Shown here: piece by piece, positions 1 through 5,417 of the stretch
How positions within the stretch are numbered: position 1 is the first letter of the stretch
How the letters are laid out: every line of letters starts with the position of its first letter
Origin: an uncultured Caryophanales bacterium
GTDB lineage: Bacteria > Bacillota_I > Bacilli_A > RF39 > UBA660
Length of the DNA stretch: 7,958 nt
NCBI GenBank assembly: GCA_947302515.1
Contig: CAMYVT010000036.1
Span: 1 to 7,958, forward strand
Direction: 5' to 3'
Program-made: the position numbers and the translations under genes
Notes under the pieces: model-generated
What the model was told of the DNA's origin: nothing
The model's database searches: none
What the model saw: only the letters and a program-made list of their open reading frames with translations

Positions 1-116
1 CAAGTGTTCTAGAAGTAGATGGAAAACAACTAGTAAAAGTAGTATCATGGTATGATAATGAAATGAGTTATACTGCTCAAATGGTAAGAACAGCAAAATA
101 CTTAATGACTAGATAA
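1..116 (+). CDS. gapA: Glyceraldehyde-3-phosphate dehydrogenase, C-terminal end (partial)
   Basis: Only the last 37 codons are present, read in the frame starting at base 3 and ending in tandem TAA stops (114-119). The peptide carries [20 protein letters not shown], the signature C-terminal strand and helix of phosphorylating GAPDH; the family form is K-V-V-x-W-Y-D-N-E followed by S/G-Y-[ST]. The enzyme oxidises glyceraldehyde-3-phosphate to 1,3-bisphosphoglycerate with NAD+ in the cytoplasm and directly precedes phosphoglycerate kinase, which lies just downstream. The catalytic Cys and the Rossmann domain lie outside the window. A terminator follows immediately, so gapA is probably at least partly a separate unit from pgk. 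The family call is firm. The gapA symbol, as opposed to a second paralogue, rests on position next to pgk. Confidence 0.93.
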   Translation, partial: SVLEVDGKQLVKVVSWYDNEMSYTAQMVRTAKYLMTR

Positions 117-117
117 T

Positions 118-142
118 AAAAAGGAGTTTACTCCTTTTTTTT
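118..142 (+). terminator. Rho-independent terminator after gapA
   Basis: A perfect 9-bp stem AAAAAGGAG (118-126) / CTCCTTTTT (131-139) closes a TTTA loop and continues into a T run to 142. It begins directly at the second gapA stop codon. It separates gapA from the pgk promoter, although partial read-through would link the two glycolytic genes. Confidence 0.9.
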
Positions 143-154
143 ATGCTAGAAAAA

Positions 155-163
155 TGATACAAT
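155..163 (+). promoter_or_regulatory. Extended -10 promoter of the pgk operon
   Basis: TG at 155-156, one base, then TACAAT at 158-163 give TGaTACAAT, an extended -10 element (5/6 match to TATAAT). The position for a -35 box 17 bp upstream falls in the T run of the gapA terminator (135-140) and does not resemble TTGACA. Recognition would therefore rest on the extended -10. Transcription should start near 170, giving a leader of under 20 nt to the pgk ATG. Confidence 0.6.
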
Positions 164-174
164 ATAAATTAGAT

Positions 175-179
175 AGGAG
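175..179 (+). promoter_or_regulatory. pgk ribosome binding site (decides start)
   Basis: AGGAG at 175-179 lies 8 nt before ATG 188 but only 2 nt before the in-frame TTG at 182. This favours ATG 188 as the true start, giving 390 residues with the usual PGK N-terminus. Confidence 0.8.
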
Positions 180-187
180 AGTTGGCT

Positions 188-1360
188 ATGAAAACTATAA
201 GAGATTTGAATATTGATAATAAAAAGGTAATTATTAGATGTGATTTTAATGTTCCAATGAAAGATGGAAAGATTACAGATGATACAAGAATAGTAGGTGC
301 TCTTCCAACTATTCAATATTGTATTGATCATGGATGTAAGATTATTCTTATGTCTCATTTAGGAAGAGTAAAAGAAGTAGAAGATTTAGCAAAGAATGAT
401 TTATCTCCAGTAGCAGAACGTTTATCAGAATTATTAAAGAAAGATATTATATTTAGTGAAAAAACAAGAGGTTATGAATTAGAAACAATAGTTGATAGTT
501 TAGAATCAGGAGATGTTGTATTAGTACAAAATACAAGATATGAAGATTTAGCAGGAGAAAAAGAAAGTAAAAATGATCCTGAGTTAGGAGAATATTGGGC
601 TGCTTTAGGAGAAGTATTTATTAATGATGCTTTTGGAACAATTCATAGAGCACATGCTTCTAATGTTGGAATTGCTAGTCATCTAGAATCAGGAGTTGGT
701 TTCTTAATAGAAAAAGAATTAACAGCTTTAGGTGAACTAGATAATCCAGAAAGACCATTTGTTGTAGTATTAGGTGGAGCTAAGGTATCTGACAAAATAG
801 GAGTTATAGAGAATCTAGTTACAAAGGCAGATAAAATACTAATTGGTGGAGGCATGGCATTCACATTTTTAAAAGCAAAAGGTATAGAAATAGGTAAATC
901 ATTACTTGATGAAGAAAATATTGATTTCTGTGAAAAAGAATTATCATTTAATTCAGATAAAATAATATTACCAGTAGACTTTGCAGTAACTAATGAATAT
1001 ACCAATGATGAAGAATATAGATTAAAGAAATTTGATAATATTGATCAAAATGAAATGGGATTAGATATCGGAGAAGAAACAGTATTATTATTTGAAAGTA
1101 TTCTTAAAGATGCAAAAACAGTTATTTGGAATGGACCTTTAGGAGTATATGAATTTGATAAGTATAAAAAGGGTACAGATGAATTATTAAAATATGTTGT
1201 TGATAATAATATTAAAACAATTTTAGGCGGTGGAGATATTGTTGCAGCAGCAACAGATGCTGGCTATAAAGACAAAGTATTCCATGCATCAACTGGTGGA
1301 GGAGCAACTCTAGAATATCTAGAAGGAAAGAAACTACCTGGACTAGAAGCAATTAAGTAG
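188..1360 (+). CDS. pgk: Phosphoglycerate kinase
   Basis: Cytoplasmic glycolytic enzyme that transfers phosphate from 1,3-bisphosphoglycerate to ADP. From ATG 188 it has 390 residues, close to the usual ~394. Family motifs appear in order: substrate-binding RCDFNVP (17-23), SHLGR (56-60), NTRYED (115-120), NDAFGTIHRAHAS (146-158), the nucleotide-domain VLGGAKVSDKI (194-204), IGGGMAFTFL (219-228), WNGPLGVYEF (314-323), the GGGD phosphate loop (347-350) and the C-terminal STGGGATLEYL (368-378). The basic residues expected to bind 3-phosphoglycerate are present. An in-frame TTG at 182 would add two residues but sits too close to the Shine-Dalgarno. It heads an operon in which the next gene starts 8 nt after the stop. 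Nothing in the sequence looks broken. The identification is secure. Confidence 0.98.
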   Translation: MKTIRDLNIDNKKVIIRCDFNVPMKDGKITDDTRIVGALPTIQYCIDHGCKIILMSHLGRVKEVEDLAKNDLSPVAERLSELLKKDIIFSEKTRGYELETIVDSLESGDVVLVQNTRYEDLAGEKESKNDPELGEYWAALGEVFINDAFGTIHRAHASNVGIASHLESGVGFLIEKELTALGELDNPERPFVVVLGGAKVSDKIGVIENLVTKADKILIGGGMAFTFLKAKGIEIGKSLLDEENIDFCEKELSFNSDKIILPVDFAVTNEYTNDEEYRLKKFDNIDQNEMGLDIGEETVLLFESILKDAKTVIWNGPLGVYEFDKYKKGTDELLKYVVDNNIKTILGGGDIVAAATDAGYKDKVFHASTGGGATLEYLEGKKLPGLEAIK

Positions 1361-1364
1361 GTGA
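1359..1364 (+). promoter_or_regulatory. Ribosome binding site supporting the GTG start at 1369
   Basis: AGGTGA overlaps the pgk stop codon and lies 4 nt before GTG 1369. The same AGGTGA-plus-GTG arrangement precedes the glycosyltransferase gene at 2809, which supports both GTG starts. Confidence 0.6.
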
Positions 1365-1368
1365 TAAA

Positions 1369-1797
1369 GTGAGTACCACAAAACTTTTTCCAATTGACCC
1401 ATCAAATATAAAACATATTGAGTTATTGGATGAATTTGAAAAAGAGAATAATGGTCGCACACCAATAGGGGTTTATAAAAAAGATGATGCTACAAGTAAT
1501 GATATTAATATGTCATTAGTACTTGAAGTAAAAGAACGAGTAGAAGATATATGTCATATTCAAGGATATAAAGATATAAAAAGTTGTACTATTTCTTTTG
1601 CTCCTAAAAAAAAGAAAAAAAGAAAAATAGTATCTTTAGCAACAAATTATGCTATAGATACTTTAGGAATGGAAGAAGTATTTATTAGAATAAATCCAAA
1701 TGATATAGATATGATAAAATATCTAGGTACAAATGAATTTGAATGTTTAGGAGAAGAAAAAGGTAGTATTATTTACCTAAAAGAAAAACAGATGTAG
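1369..1797 (+). CDS. GNAT-fold-like protein with a poly-lysine segment (putative)
   Basis: The 142-residue cytoplasmic protein has no transmembrane segment. I do not recognise a named family with certainty. Residues 49-78 (strands ending in ICHIQGYKDIKSCTISFA) followed by a helix, strand and helix at 87-127 (LATNYAIDTLGMEEVFIRIN...IKYLGTNEFE) follow the later half of the GNAT acetyltransferase fold. There, N-x-x-x-I-x-x-L/Y-x-x-x-G-F/F-E is typical. Where the acetyl-CoA loop [QR]-x-x-G-x-[GA] should stand, it has KKKKKRK (80-86) and no glycine, so acetyl-CoA binding is doubtful. GTG start with AGGTGA 4 nt upstream. It lies 8 nt after pgk and 16 nt before the flippase gene, so it belongs to the operon. 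The lysine codons form A8 and A7 runs. The function is unknown: it could be a degenerate acetyltransferase or a protein with another role on the same fold. Confidence 0.55.
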   Translation: MSTTKLFPIDPSNIKHIELLDEFEKENNGRTPIGVYKKDDATSNDINMSLVLEVKERVEDICHIQGYKDIKSCTISFAPKKKKKRKIVSLATNYAIDTLGMEEVFIRINPNDIDMIKYLGTNEFECLGEEKGSIIYLKEKQM

Positions 1798-1813
1798 ATT
1801 TGAGGATGATAAT

Positions 1814-2812
1814 ATGAAAGTCTTAAACAATTTAAAGAAAAATGCAATACTATTAACAATCATAACAATAATAGTATTGTATTTCGTATTAAAAGATGAT
1901 CTAAAAGGAATAGTAGATACAATTAAGAATATGGATGTTAAATTTATTCTTTTAGCATTCTTATTCTATGGAATATATGTATTATTAAAAGGATATATTA
2001 ACTATAAGATTATTAATGATAGAAAAAAAGTAAGTAAAAAAGAAGCAATATGTCAAAATATTATTTCTCAATTTTTTAATGGTATTACTCCATTTCAAAC
2101 AGGAGGAGAACCAATTGCAGTATATATGCTTACAGAGCAAGGAATACCAGTATCAAAAGCAACACACTATATGGTACAAAGCTTTATATTTTATCAAATT
2201 GCATTAGTATTATGTGGTTTCTTTGCGGTATCTTATAATTATATTTTTCATATATTTCCAAAAGTACAATTACTCCAACACTTAGTATTATTAGGATTTT
2301 TAATAAACATTGGAGTAGTAATATTATTATTAATATCATACTCAAAAAAATTAACAGATAAATTATGCAAAGTAACAATAAAAATATGTCATAAATTAAA
2401 AATAAAAATTAATGAATCAGAATTAGAATTAAAATTTGATGAATATCATAAGGGATTTCAAGAATTAACAGGAAGAAAAAGATTACTTATATTTGGAATA
2501 ATACTAAATATGATTAGCTTAATATGCCTATATAGTGTTCCATACTTTATTCTTCATGGCTTGGGTCTAGGAGATAAAATGACTATTGTTGAAACAATAG
2601 TATCCTCAGCCTATGTATATTTAATAGGAGCATTTGTACCTATTCCAGGAGCAAGTGGAGGAATAGAATATGGATTTACCCAATTTTTTGGAAACTTTAT
2701 GGAAGGAAGTATAATATCAGCAATGTTAATAGTATGGAGATTTATAACCTATTATTTAGGAATTATTATTGGAGGTATACTATTCAACATTCGTGAGAAG
2801 GTGAGAGAGTGA
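1814..2812 (+). CDS. Lysylphosphatidylglycerol-synthase-TM / YbhN-type membrane flippase-like protein
   Basis: A 332-residue polytopic membrane protein with about seven hydrophobic segments, near residues 11-27, 43-60, 122-141, 156-176, 223-245, 260-276 and 300-325. Two signatures of the LPG_synthase_TM/UPF0104 family are clear: NGITPFQTGGEP (89-100) after the second helix, and PIPGASGGIE (276-285) near the C-terminus. The family includes the flippase half of MprF and many stand-alone proteins linked to lipid or glycolipid translocation. The soluble lysyl-transfer domain of full MprF is absent, so this is a flippase-only form. ATG 1814 has GAGG at 1802-1805, 8 nt upstream. Its TGA stop overlaps the GTG start of the glycosyltransferase by 4 bp, which suggests translational coupling and a shared lipid pathway. 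The actual lipid substrate cannot be read from sequence. Confidence 0.85.
   Translation: MKVLNNLKKNAILLTIITIIVLYFVLKDDLKGIVDTIKNMDVKFILLAFLFYGIYVLLKGYINYKIINDRKKVSKKEAICQNIISQFFNGITPFQTGGEPIAVYMLTEQGIPVSKATHYMVQSFIFYQIALVLCGFFAVSYNYIFHIFPKVQLLQHLVLLGFLINIGVVILLLISYSKKLTDKLCKVTIKICHKLKIKINESELELKFDEYHKGFQELTGRKRLLIFGIILNMISLICLYSVPYFILHGLGLGDKMTIVETIVSSAYVYLIGAFVPIPGASGGIEYGFTQFFGNFMEGSIISAMLIVWRFITYYLGIIIGGILFNIREKVRE
2798..2804 (+). promoter_or_regulatory. Ribosome binding site supporting the GTG start at 2809
   Basis: AAGGTGA lies inside the end of the flippase gene, 4 nt before GTG 2809. The start overlaps the flippase stop as GTGA, a classical termination-reinitiation arrangement. Confidence 0.6.
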
Positions 2813-4044
2813 GAATAGGTATATTTACTGAAACATATACACCATACATTAGTGGCTTAGTAACAAGTGAAGTAATGCTAAAACATGCTTTAGAAAAGCA
2901 AGGACACGATGTATATGTAGTAACAGCTAATCTAGAAACATTTAAATACGAATATGATGAACAAGAAAAAGTATTAAAAATTCCAGGATTACCTACTGGA
3001 ATATATGATTCTAGATTAACTAGTGTATATCCAATTAGAGCAGTAAATAAAATAAAAAGCTGGAATTTAGATGTAATTCACTCTCAAACAGAGTTTGCTA
3101 TTGGCACATTCGCAAGAATATTTGCAAAACAATATAATATACCATTAGTACATACATATCACACATTATATGAAGATTATGTACATTATATAACTAAAGG
3201 ATATTTTAATAGATCAAGTAAAAAAATAGTAGAATATTTATCAAAATTCTATTGTGAAACAACTGCTACTGAATTAATAGTACCTACAAATAAAATATAT
3301 AAGTTGTTTAGAGAAAAATATAATTTTGAAAAGAATATTCATATTATTCCAACAGGAATAGAAGTAGAAAGATTTTATAAAGAAAATTTAGATGAAAAAG
3401 AAATAGCTAATCTAAAAAGAGTATTACAATTAAATAATAAAGACTTTGTAATACTATTTGTAGGTAGATTAGCAGAAGAAAAAAATGTTAAGTTCTTAAT
3501 ACACTCACAAAAAGAATTACTAAAAAAACATAAGAATATAAAATTAATAATTGTTGGAGATGGACCAGATAAAGAAGAATATGAGAAATATAGCAATGAA
3601 TTAGGTATATCAGATAATGTTATATTTACTGGTAAAGTAGCATGGAAAGATATGCCATACTATTATCAAATATCTGATATCTTTGCAACAGCTTCTAAGA
3701 CAGAAACTCAAGGATTAACAGTAATAGAGGCGATGGCTTCAAATACTATACCAGTATGTATGAGAGATGAAGCTTTTCAATCAATGGTAACAGAAGATTT
3801 AAATGGTTTATTTTTTGAAACAGAAGAAGAATATCAGGAAAAAATATTATTCTTATATGAAAATAAAAATGAATTAAAGAAATTTGATAAACAAGCCAGA
3901 ATTCAAGCAGAACACTACAGCGCTAAGAGTTATGCAGATAGAGTTTTAGAAGTATATCAAAGAGCTATTAAAGAAAAAGAAGAAGAGAACCGCTTTGGTA
4001 TTTTATCAAAGATAATAAAAAGAATTAGGGAGAGGTTTAAATGA
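2809..4044 (+). CDS. GT4 glycosyltransferase, 1,2-diacylglycerol 3-alpha-glucosyltransferase-like
   Basis: A 411-residue GT-B fold enzyme of family GT4. The N-terminal acceptor domain starts with MRIGIFTETYTPYISGLVTS and contains VIHSQTEFAIGTFAR (89-103) and PLVHTYHTLYEDYVHYI (112-128). That pattern is characteristic of Firmicutes/Acholeplasma monoglucosyldiacylglycerol synthases. The donor domain shows IPTGIEVERF (180-189), VGRLAEEKN (218-226), VGDGPD (249-254) and the E-x7-E nucleotide-sugar motif at E299/E307 within TETQGLTVIEAM. The C-terminal tail 396-411 is strongly basic with spaced hydrophobics, as expected for an amphipathic helix that docks on the membrane. By family knowledge it would transfer glucose from UDP-glucose to diacylglycerol; transfer to another lipid is possible. 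It overlaps the flippase upstream and tpiA downstream by 4 bp each, so all three are probably translated in a coupled way. Confidence 0.85.
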   Translation: MRIGIFTETYTPYISGLVTSEVMLKHALEKQGHDVYVVTANLETFKYEYDEQEKVLKIPGLPTGIYDSRLTSVYPIRAVNKIKSWNLDVIHSQTEFAIGTFARIFAKQYNIPLVHTYHTLYEDYVHYITKGYFNRSSKKIVEYLSKFYCETTATELIVPTNKIYKLFREKYNFEKNIHIIPTGIEVERFYKENLDEKEIANLKRVLQLNNKDFVILFVGRLAEEKNVKFLIHSQKELLKKHKNIKLIIVGDGPDKEEYEKYSNELGISDNVIFTGKVAWKDMPYYYQISDIFATASKTETQGLTVIEAMASNTIPVCMRDEAFQSMVTEDLNGLFFETEEEYQEKILFLYENKNELKKFDKQARIQAEHYSAKSYADRVLEVYQRAIKEKEEENRFGILSKIIKRIRERFK

Positions 4045-4748
4045 TATTAGTCCTAAATAATAAAAGTAATTTAACTAAATATGAGTTTTTAACATATCAA
4101 GAAAGACTAAGTACAATAAAAACTCATACTAAAGTAGTTTTATGCCCAAACTACTTAAATATAAGTCTATTTAACTTAACAAAAATAGAACTAGGAGCTC
4201 AAAATGTAAGTGCTACTGATGAAGGAGCATATACAGGAGAAGTAGCAGCAAAAGAATTAAAAGAAAATGGTGTAAAATATTGCATTGTTGGGCACAGTGA
4301 AAGAAGAGAATATCAAAATGAAACAGATGAATTAGTATTTAGTAAAATTCTTGAATTATTGAAAAATGATATAATTCCAATTCTTTGTATTGGAGAAACA
4401 AAAGAAGAAAGAGAATCAAATAAAGTTGAAGAAGTAATAAGAAAAGAATTAGAATATGCAGTTAATAGATTAGATGATTCACAAAAAAGCAGATTAGTAA
4501 TAGCATATGAACCAATCTGGTCAATAGGAACAGGACTAGTACCAACTGTAGAAGAAATAGATGAAGTATTAAGTTTAATCAAAAATATTATTCCTAATGC
4601 AACATTACTATATGGTGGAAGTGCTAATGAAGAAAATATTAATACTTTGAACAATTCTAAATATACAGAAGGTTATTTAGTAGGAGGTTTAAGTTTAAAA
4701 CCAGACAAACTACAACAATTCATAAAGATATTAGAAAGTAAAGAGTAA
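4041..4748 (+). CDS. tpiA: Triosephosphate isomerase
   Basis: Interconverts dihydroxyacetone phosphate and glyceraldehyde-3-phosphate. The 235-residue protein is somewhat shorter than the usual ~250. Active-site elements are present: N6 and K8 in LNNKSN (canonical GNWKMN), H85 in VGHSERR, E157 in AYEPIWSIGTG with phosphate loop 6 (158-165), and the phosphate-binding YGGS (191-194) and LVGG (213-216). ELGAQNVSATDEGAYTGEVAA (50-70) is the loop 3 / dimer-interface signature. Oddities are N7 in place of the usual Trp after the catalytic Asn, Ser for Ala in loop 6, and L217 where GGASL is usual. ATG 4041 overlaps the glycosyltransferase TGA as ATGA, with AGGGAGAGG 5 nt upstream. The stop lies inside a terminator stem, so this gene ends the operon. 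Catalytic residues are intact, so activity is expected. Confidence 0.96.
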   Translation: MILVLNNKSNLTKYEFLTYQERLSTIKTHTKVVLCPNYLNISLFNLTKIELGAQNVSATDEGAYTGEVAAKELKENGVKYCIVGHSERREYQNETDELVFSKILELLKNDIIPILCIGETKEERESNKVEEVIRKELEYAVNRLDDSQKSRLVIAYEPIWSIGTGLVPTVEEIDEVLSLIKNIIPNATLLYGGSANEENINTLNNSKYTEGYLVGGLSLKPDKLQQFIKILESKE

Positions 4749-4767
4749 TATACTCTTTTTCTTTTTT
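4740..4767 (+). terminator. Rho-independent terminator of the pgk-tpiA operon
   Basis: Stem AAAGAGTA (4740-4747) / TACTCTTT (4751-4758) with an ATA loop, then an almost pure T tract interrupted by one C at 4761. The 5' arm contains the last tpiA codons and its stop (4746-4748), so translating ribosomes would cover part of the stem. Confidence 0.8.
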
Positions 4768-4778
4768 ATCAAAACACT

Positions 4779-4790
4779 TATAATTATAAT
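4779..4790 (+). promoter_or_regulatory. Tandem TATAAT -10 elements before the spo0A-like gene
   Basis: TATAAT occurs twice back to back, at 4779-4784 and 4785-4790. No good -35 exists at 16-18 bp; that region is the terminator T tract. Either hexamer would start transcription about 13-20 nt before ATG 4810, leaving a very short leader without a strong Shine-Dalgarno. The nearest candidate is the weak GTGGT at 4794-4798. Confidence 0.5.
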
Positions 4791-4809
4791 AGCGTGGTAA
4801 ATAATAATA

Positions 4810-5334
4810 ATGACTAATATTAGATTATTAATAATCGATGATCAACATAAAATAATAGAAGAAGTTCATGATTATTTAAATAATATAGAAGATTTAAAAA
4901 TAATATTAGAAACTAAAATAAAAGAAATGATAAAAGAAAATGATCAAATTGGTTGGATTGATTTATATGATGTTGAAATAAAAACAGTAGTAACAAGAAC
5001 ACTACATGAATTAGGAGTGCCATCTAATATAAAAGGATATAAATATTTAAGAGAAAGTATTTTGATTAATTACAACAATCCAAATATCGAAAATATTACA
5101 GAAAGCATATACTCTGAAATTGCTAAAAAGTATAATACAACAATCTCTAGAGTAGAAAGAGCAATAAGGCATGCAATAGAAATTAGCTGGAATAGAGCAA
5201 ACTACGATTTTATGGAAGAATTATTTGGATATAGCATTGATAGTAATAAAGCTAAACCAACTAATTCAGAGTACATTACTACCATAGCTGATAAGTTAAG
5301 AACAGACTATAATAGTCCATTATTAAGCACATAA
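4810..5334 (+). CDS. Spo0A-like regulator with truncated receiver and intact Spo0A DNA-binding domain
   Basis: A 174-residue protein; Bacillus Spo0A has 267. Residues 55-170 match the Spo0A C-terminal domain throughout: [19 protein letters not shown] (66-84), the recognition helix-turn-helix with [15 protein letters not shown] (113-127), LFGY (138-141), and [16 protein letters not shown] (149-164). Residues 3-32 match the first strand and helix of a response-regulator receiver, including the acidic pair D10-D11 at Spo0A numbering. The phosphoacceptor Asp (D56 in B. subtilis) and the switch Thr/Lys region are absent. A ~22-residue linker (33-54) joins the two parts. There is no internal stop, and the frame is continuous from ATG 4810, with an in-frame TAA at 4798. 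The gene has its own promoter candidates and terminator. I infer a DNA-binding regulator not controlled by the Spo0F/Spo0B phosphorelay or by direct kinases. No other sporulation gene is in the window. Confidence 0.92.
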   Translation: MTNIRLLIIDDQHKIIEEVHDYLNNIEDLKIILETKIKEMIKENDQIGWIDLYDVEIKTVVTRTLHELGVPSNIKGYKYLRESILINYNNPNIENITESIYSEIAKKYNTTISRVERAIRHAIEISWNRANYDFMEELFGYSIDSNKAKPTNSEYITTIADKLRTDYNSPLLST

Positions 5335-5354
5335 GACTATTAAAAGTCTTTTTT
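5333..5354 (+). terminator. Rho-independent terminator after the spo0A-like gene
   Basis: Stem AAGACT (5333-5338) / AGTCTT (5345-5350) with a 6-nt ATTAAA loop and a T run to 5354. The stem includes two bases of the TAA stop. It is weaker (6 bp) than the other terminators in the window. The next -35 box begins 2 nt later. Confidence 0.7.
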
Positions 5355-5355
5355 A

Positions 5356-5384
5356 TTGACAAAAAACATATATAAAAGTATACT
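5356..5384 (+). promoter_or_regulatory. Near-consensus sigma-A promoter of the ATPase gene
   Basis: A perfect TTGACA (5356-5361), a 17-bp spacer and TATACT (5379-5384). This is the best vegetative promoter in the window. Transcription should begin near 5391, giving a ~27-nt leader that contains AGGAGG at 5403-5408. Confidence 0.85.
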
Positions 5385-5402
5385 TAATATAGAAAATATG
5401 TT

Positions 5403-5408
5403 AGGAGG
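5403..5408 (+). promoter_or_regulatory. Strong ribosome binding site of the ATPase gene
   Basis: A perfect AGGAGG, 9 nt before ATG 5418. With the consensus promoter upstream, it indicates that this accessory gene is meant to be well expressed. Confidence 0.8.
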
Positions 5409-5417
5409 ATACAATTT

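Noticed and set aside
182..190. TTG at 182 as the pgk start
   Set aside because: Only 2 nt after AGGAG. ATG 188, with 8-nt spacing, gives the normal PGK N-terminus.
1814..2812. Full MprF lysylphosphatidylglycerol synthase
   Set aside because: Only the transmembrane flippase-type domain is present; the soluble aminoacyl-transfer domain is missing and is not encoded by the next gene.
2809..4044. Possible Mycoplasma-type code (TGA=Trp)
   Set aside because: Frames are uninterrupted under the standard code, Trp is TGG in conserved positions, and TGA ends the flippase and GT genes inside 4-bp overlaps.
5304..5340. AGACTAT repeat (5304 and 5334) and a GACTA-TAA-TAGTC hairpin that could act as an antiterminator to the spo0A-like terminator
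   Set aside because: The competing helix is only 5 bp and lies in coding sequence. The repeat is short enough to arise by chance in AT-rich DNA.
5357..5363. 0A-box-like TGACAAA next to the Spo0A-like gene, one mismatch from TGNCGAA
   Set aside because: It is fully explained by the overlapping consensus -35 TTGACA followed by A. No perfect TTGTCGAA was seen in the spacers around it.
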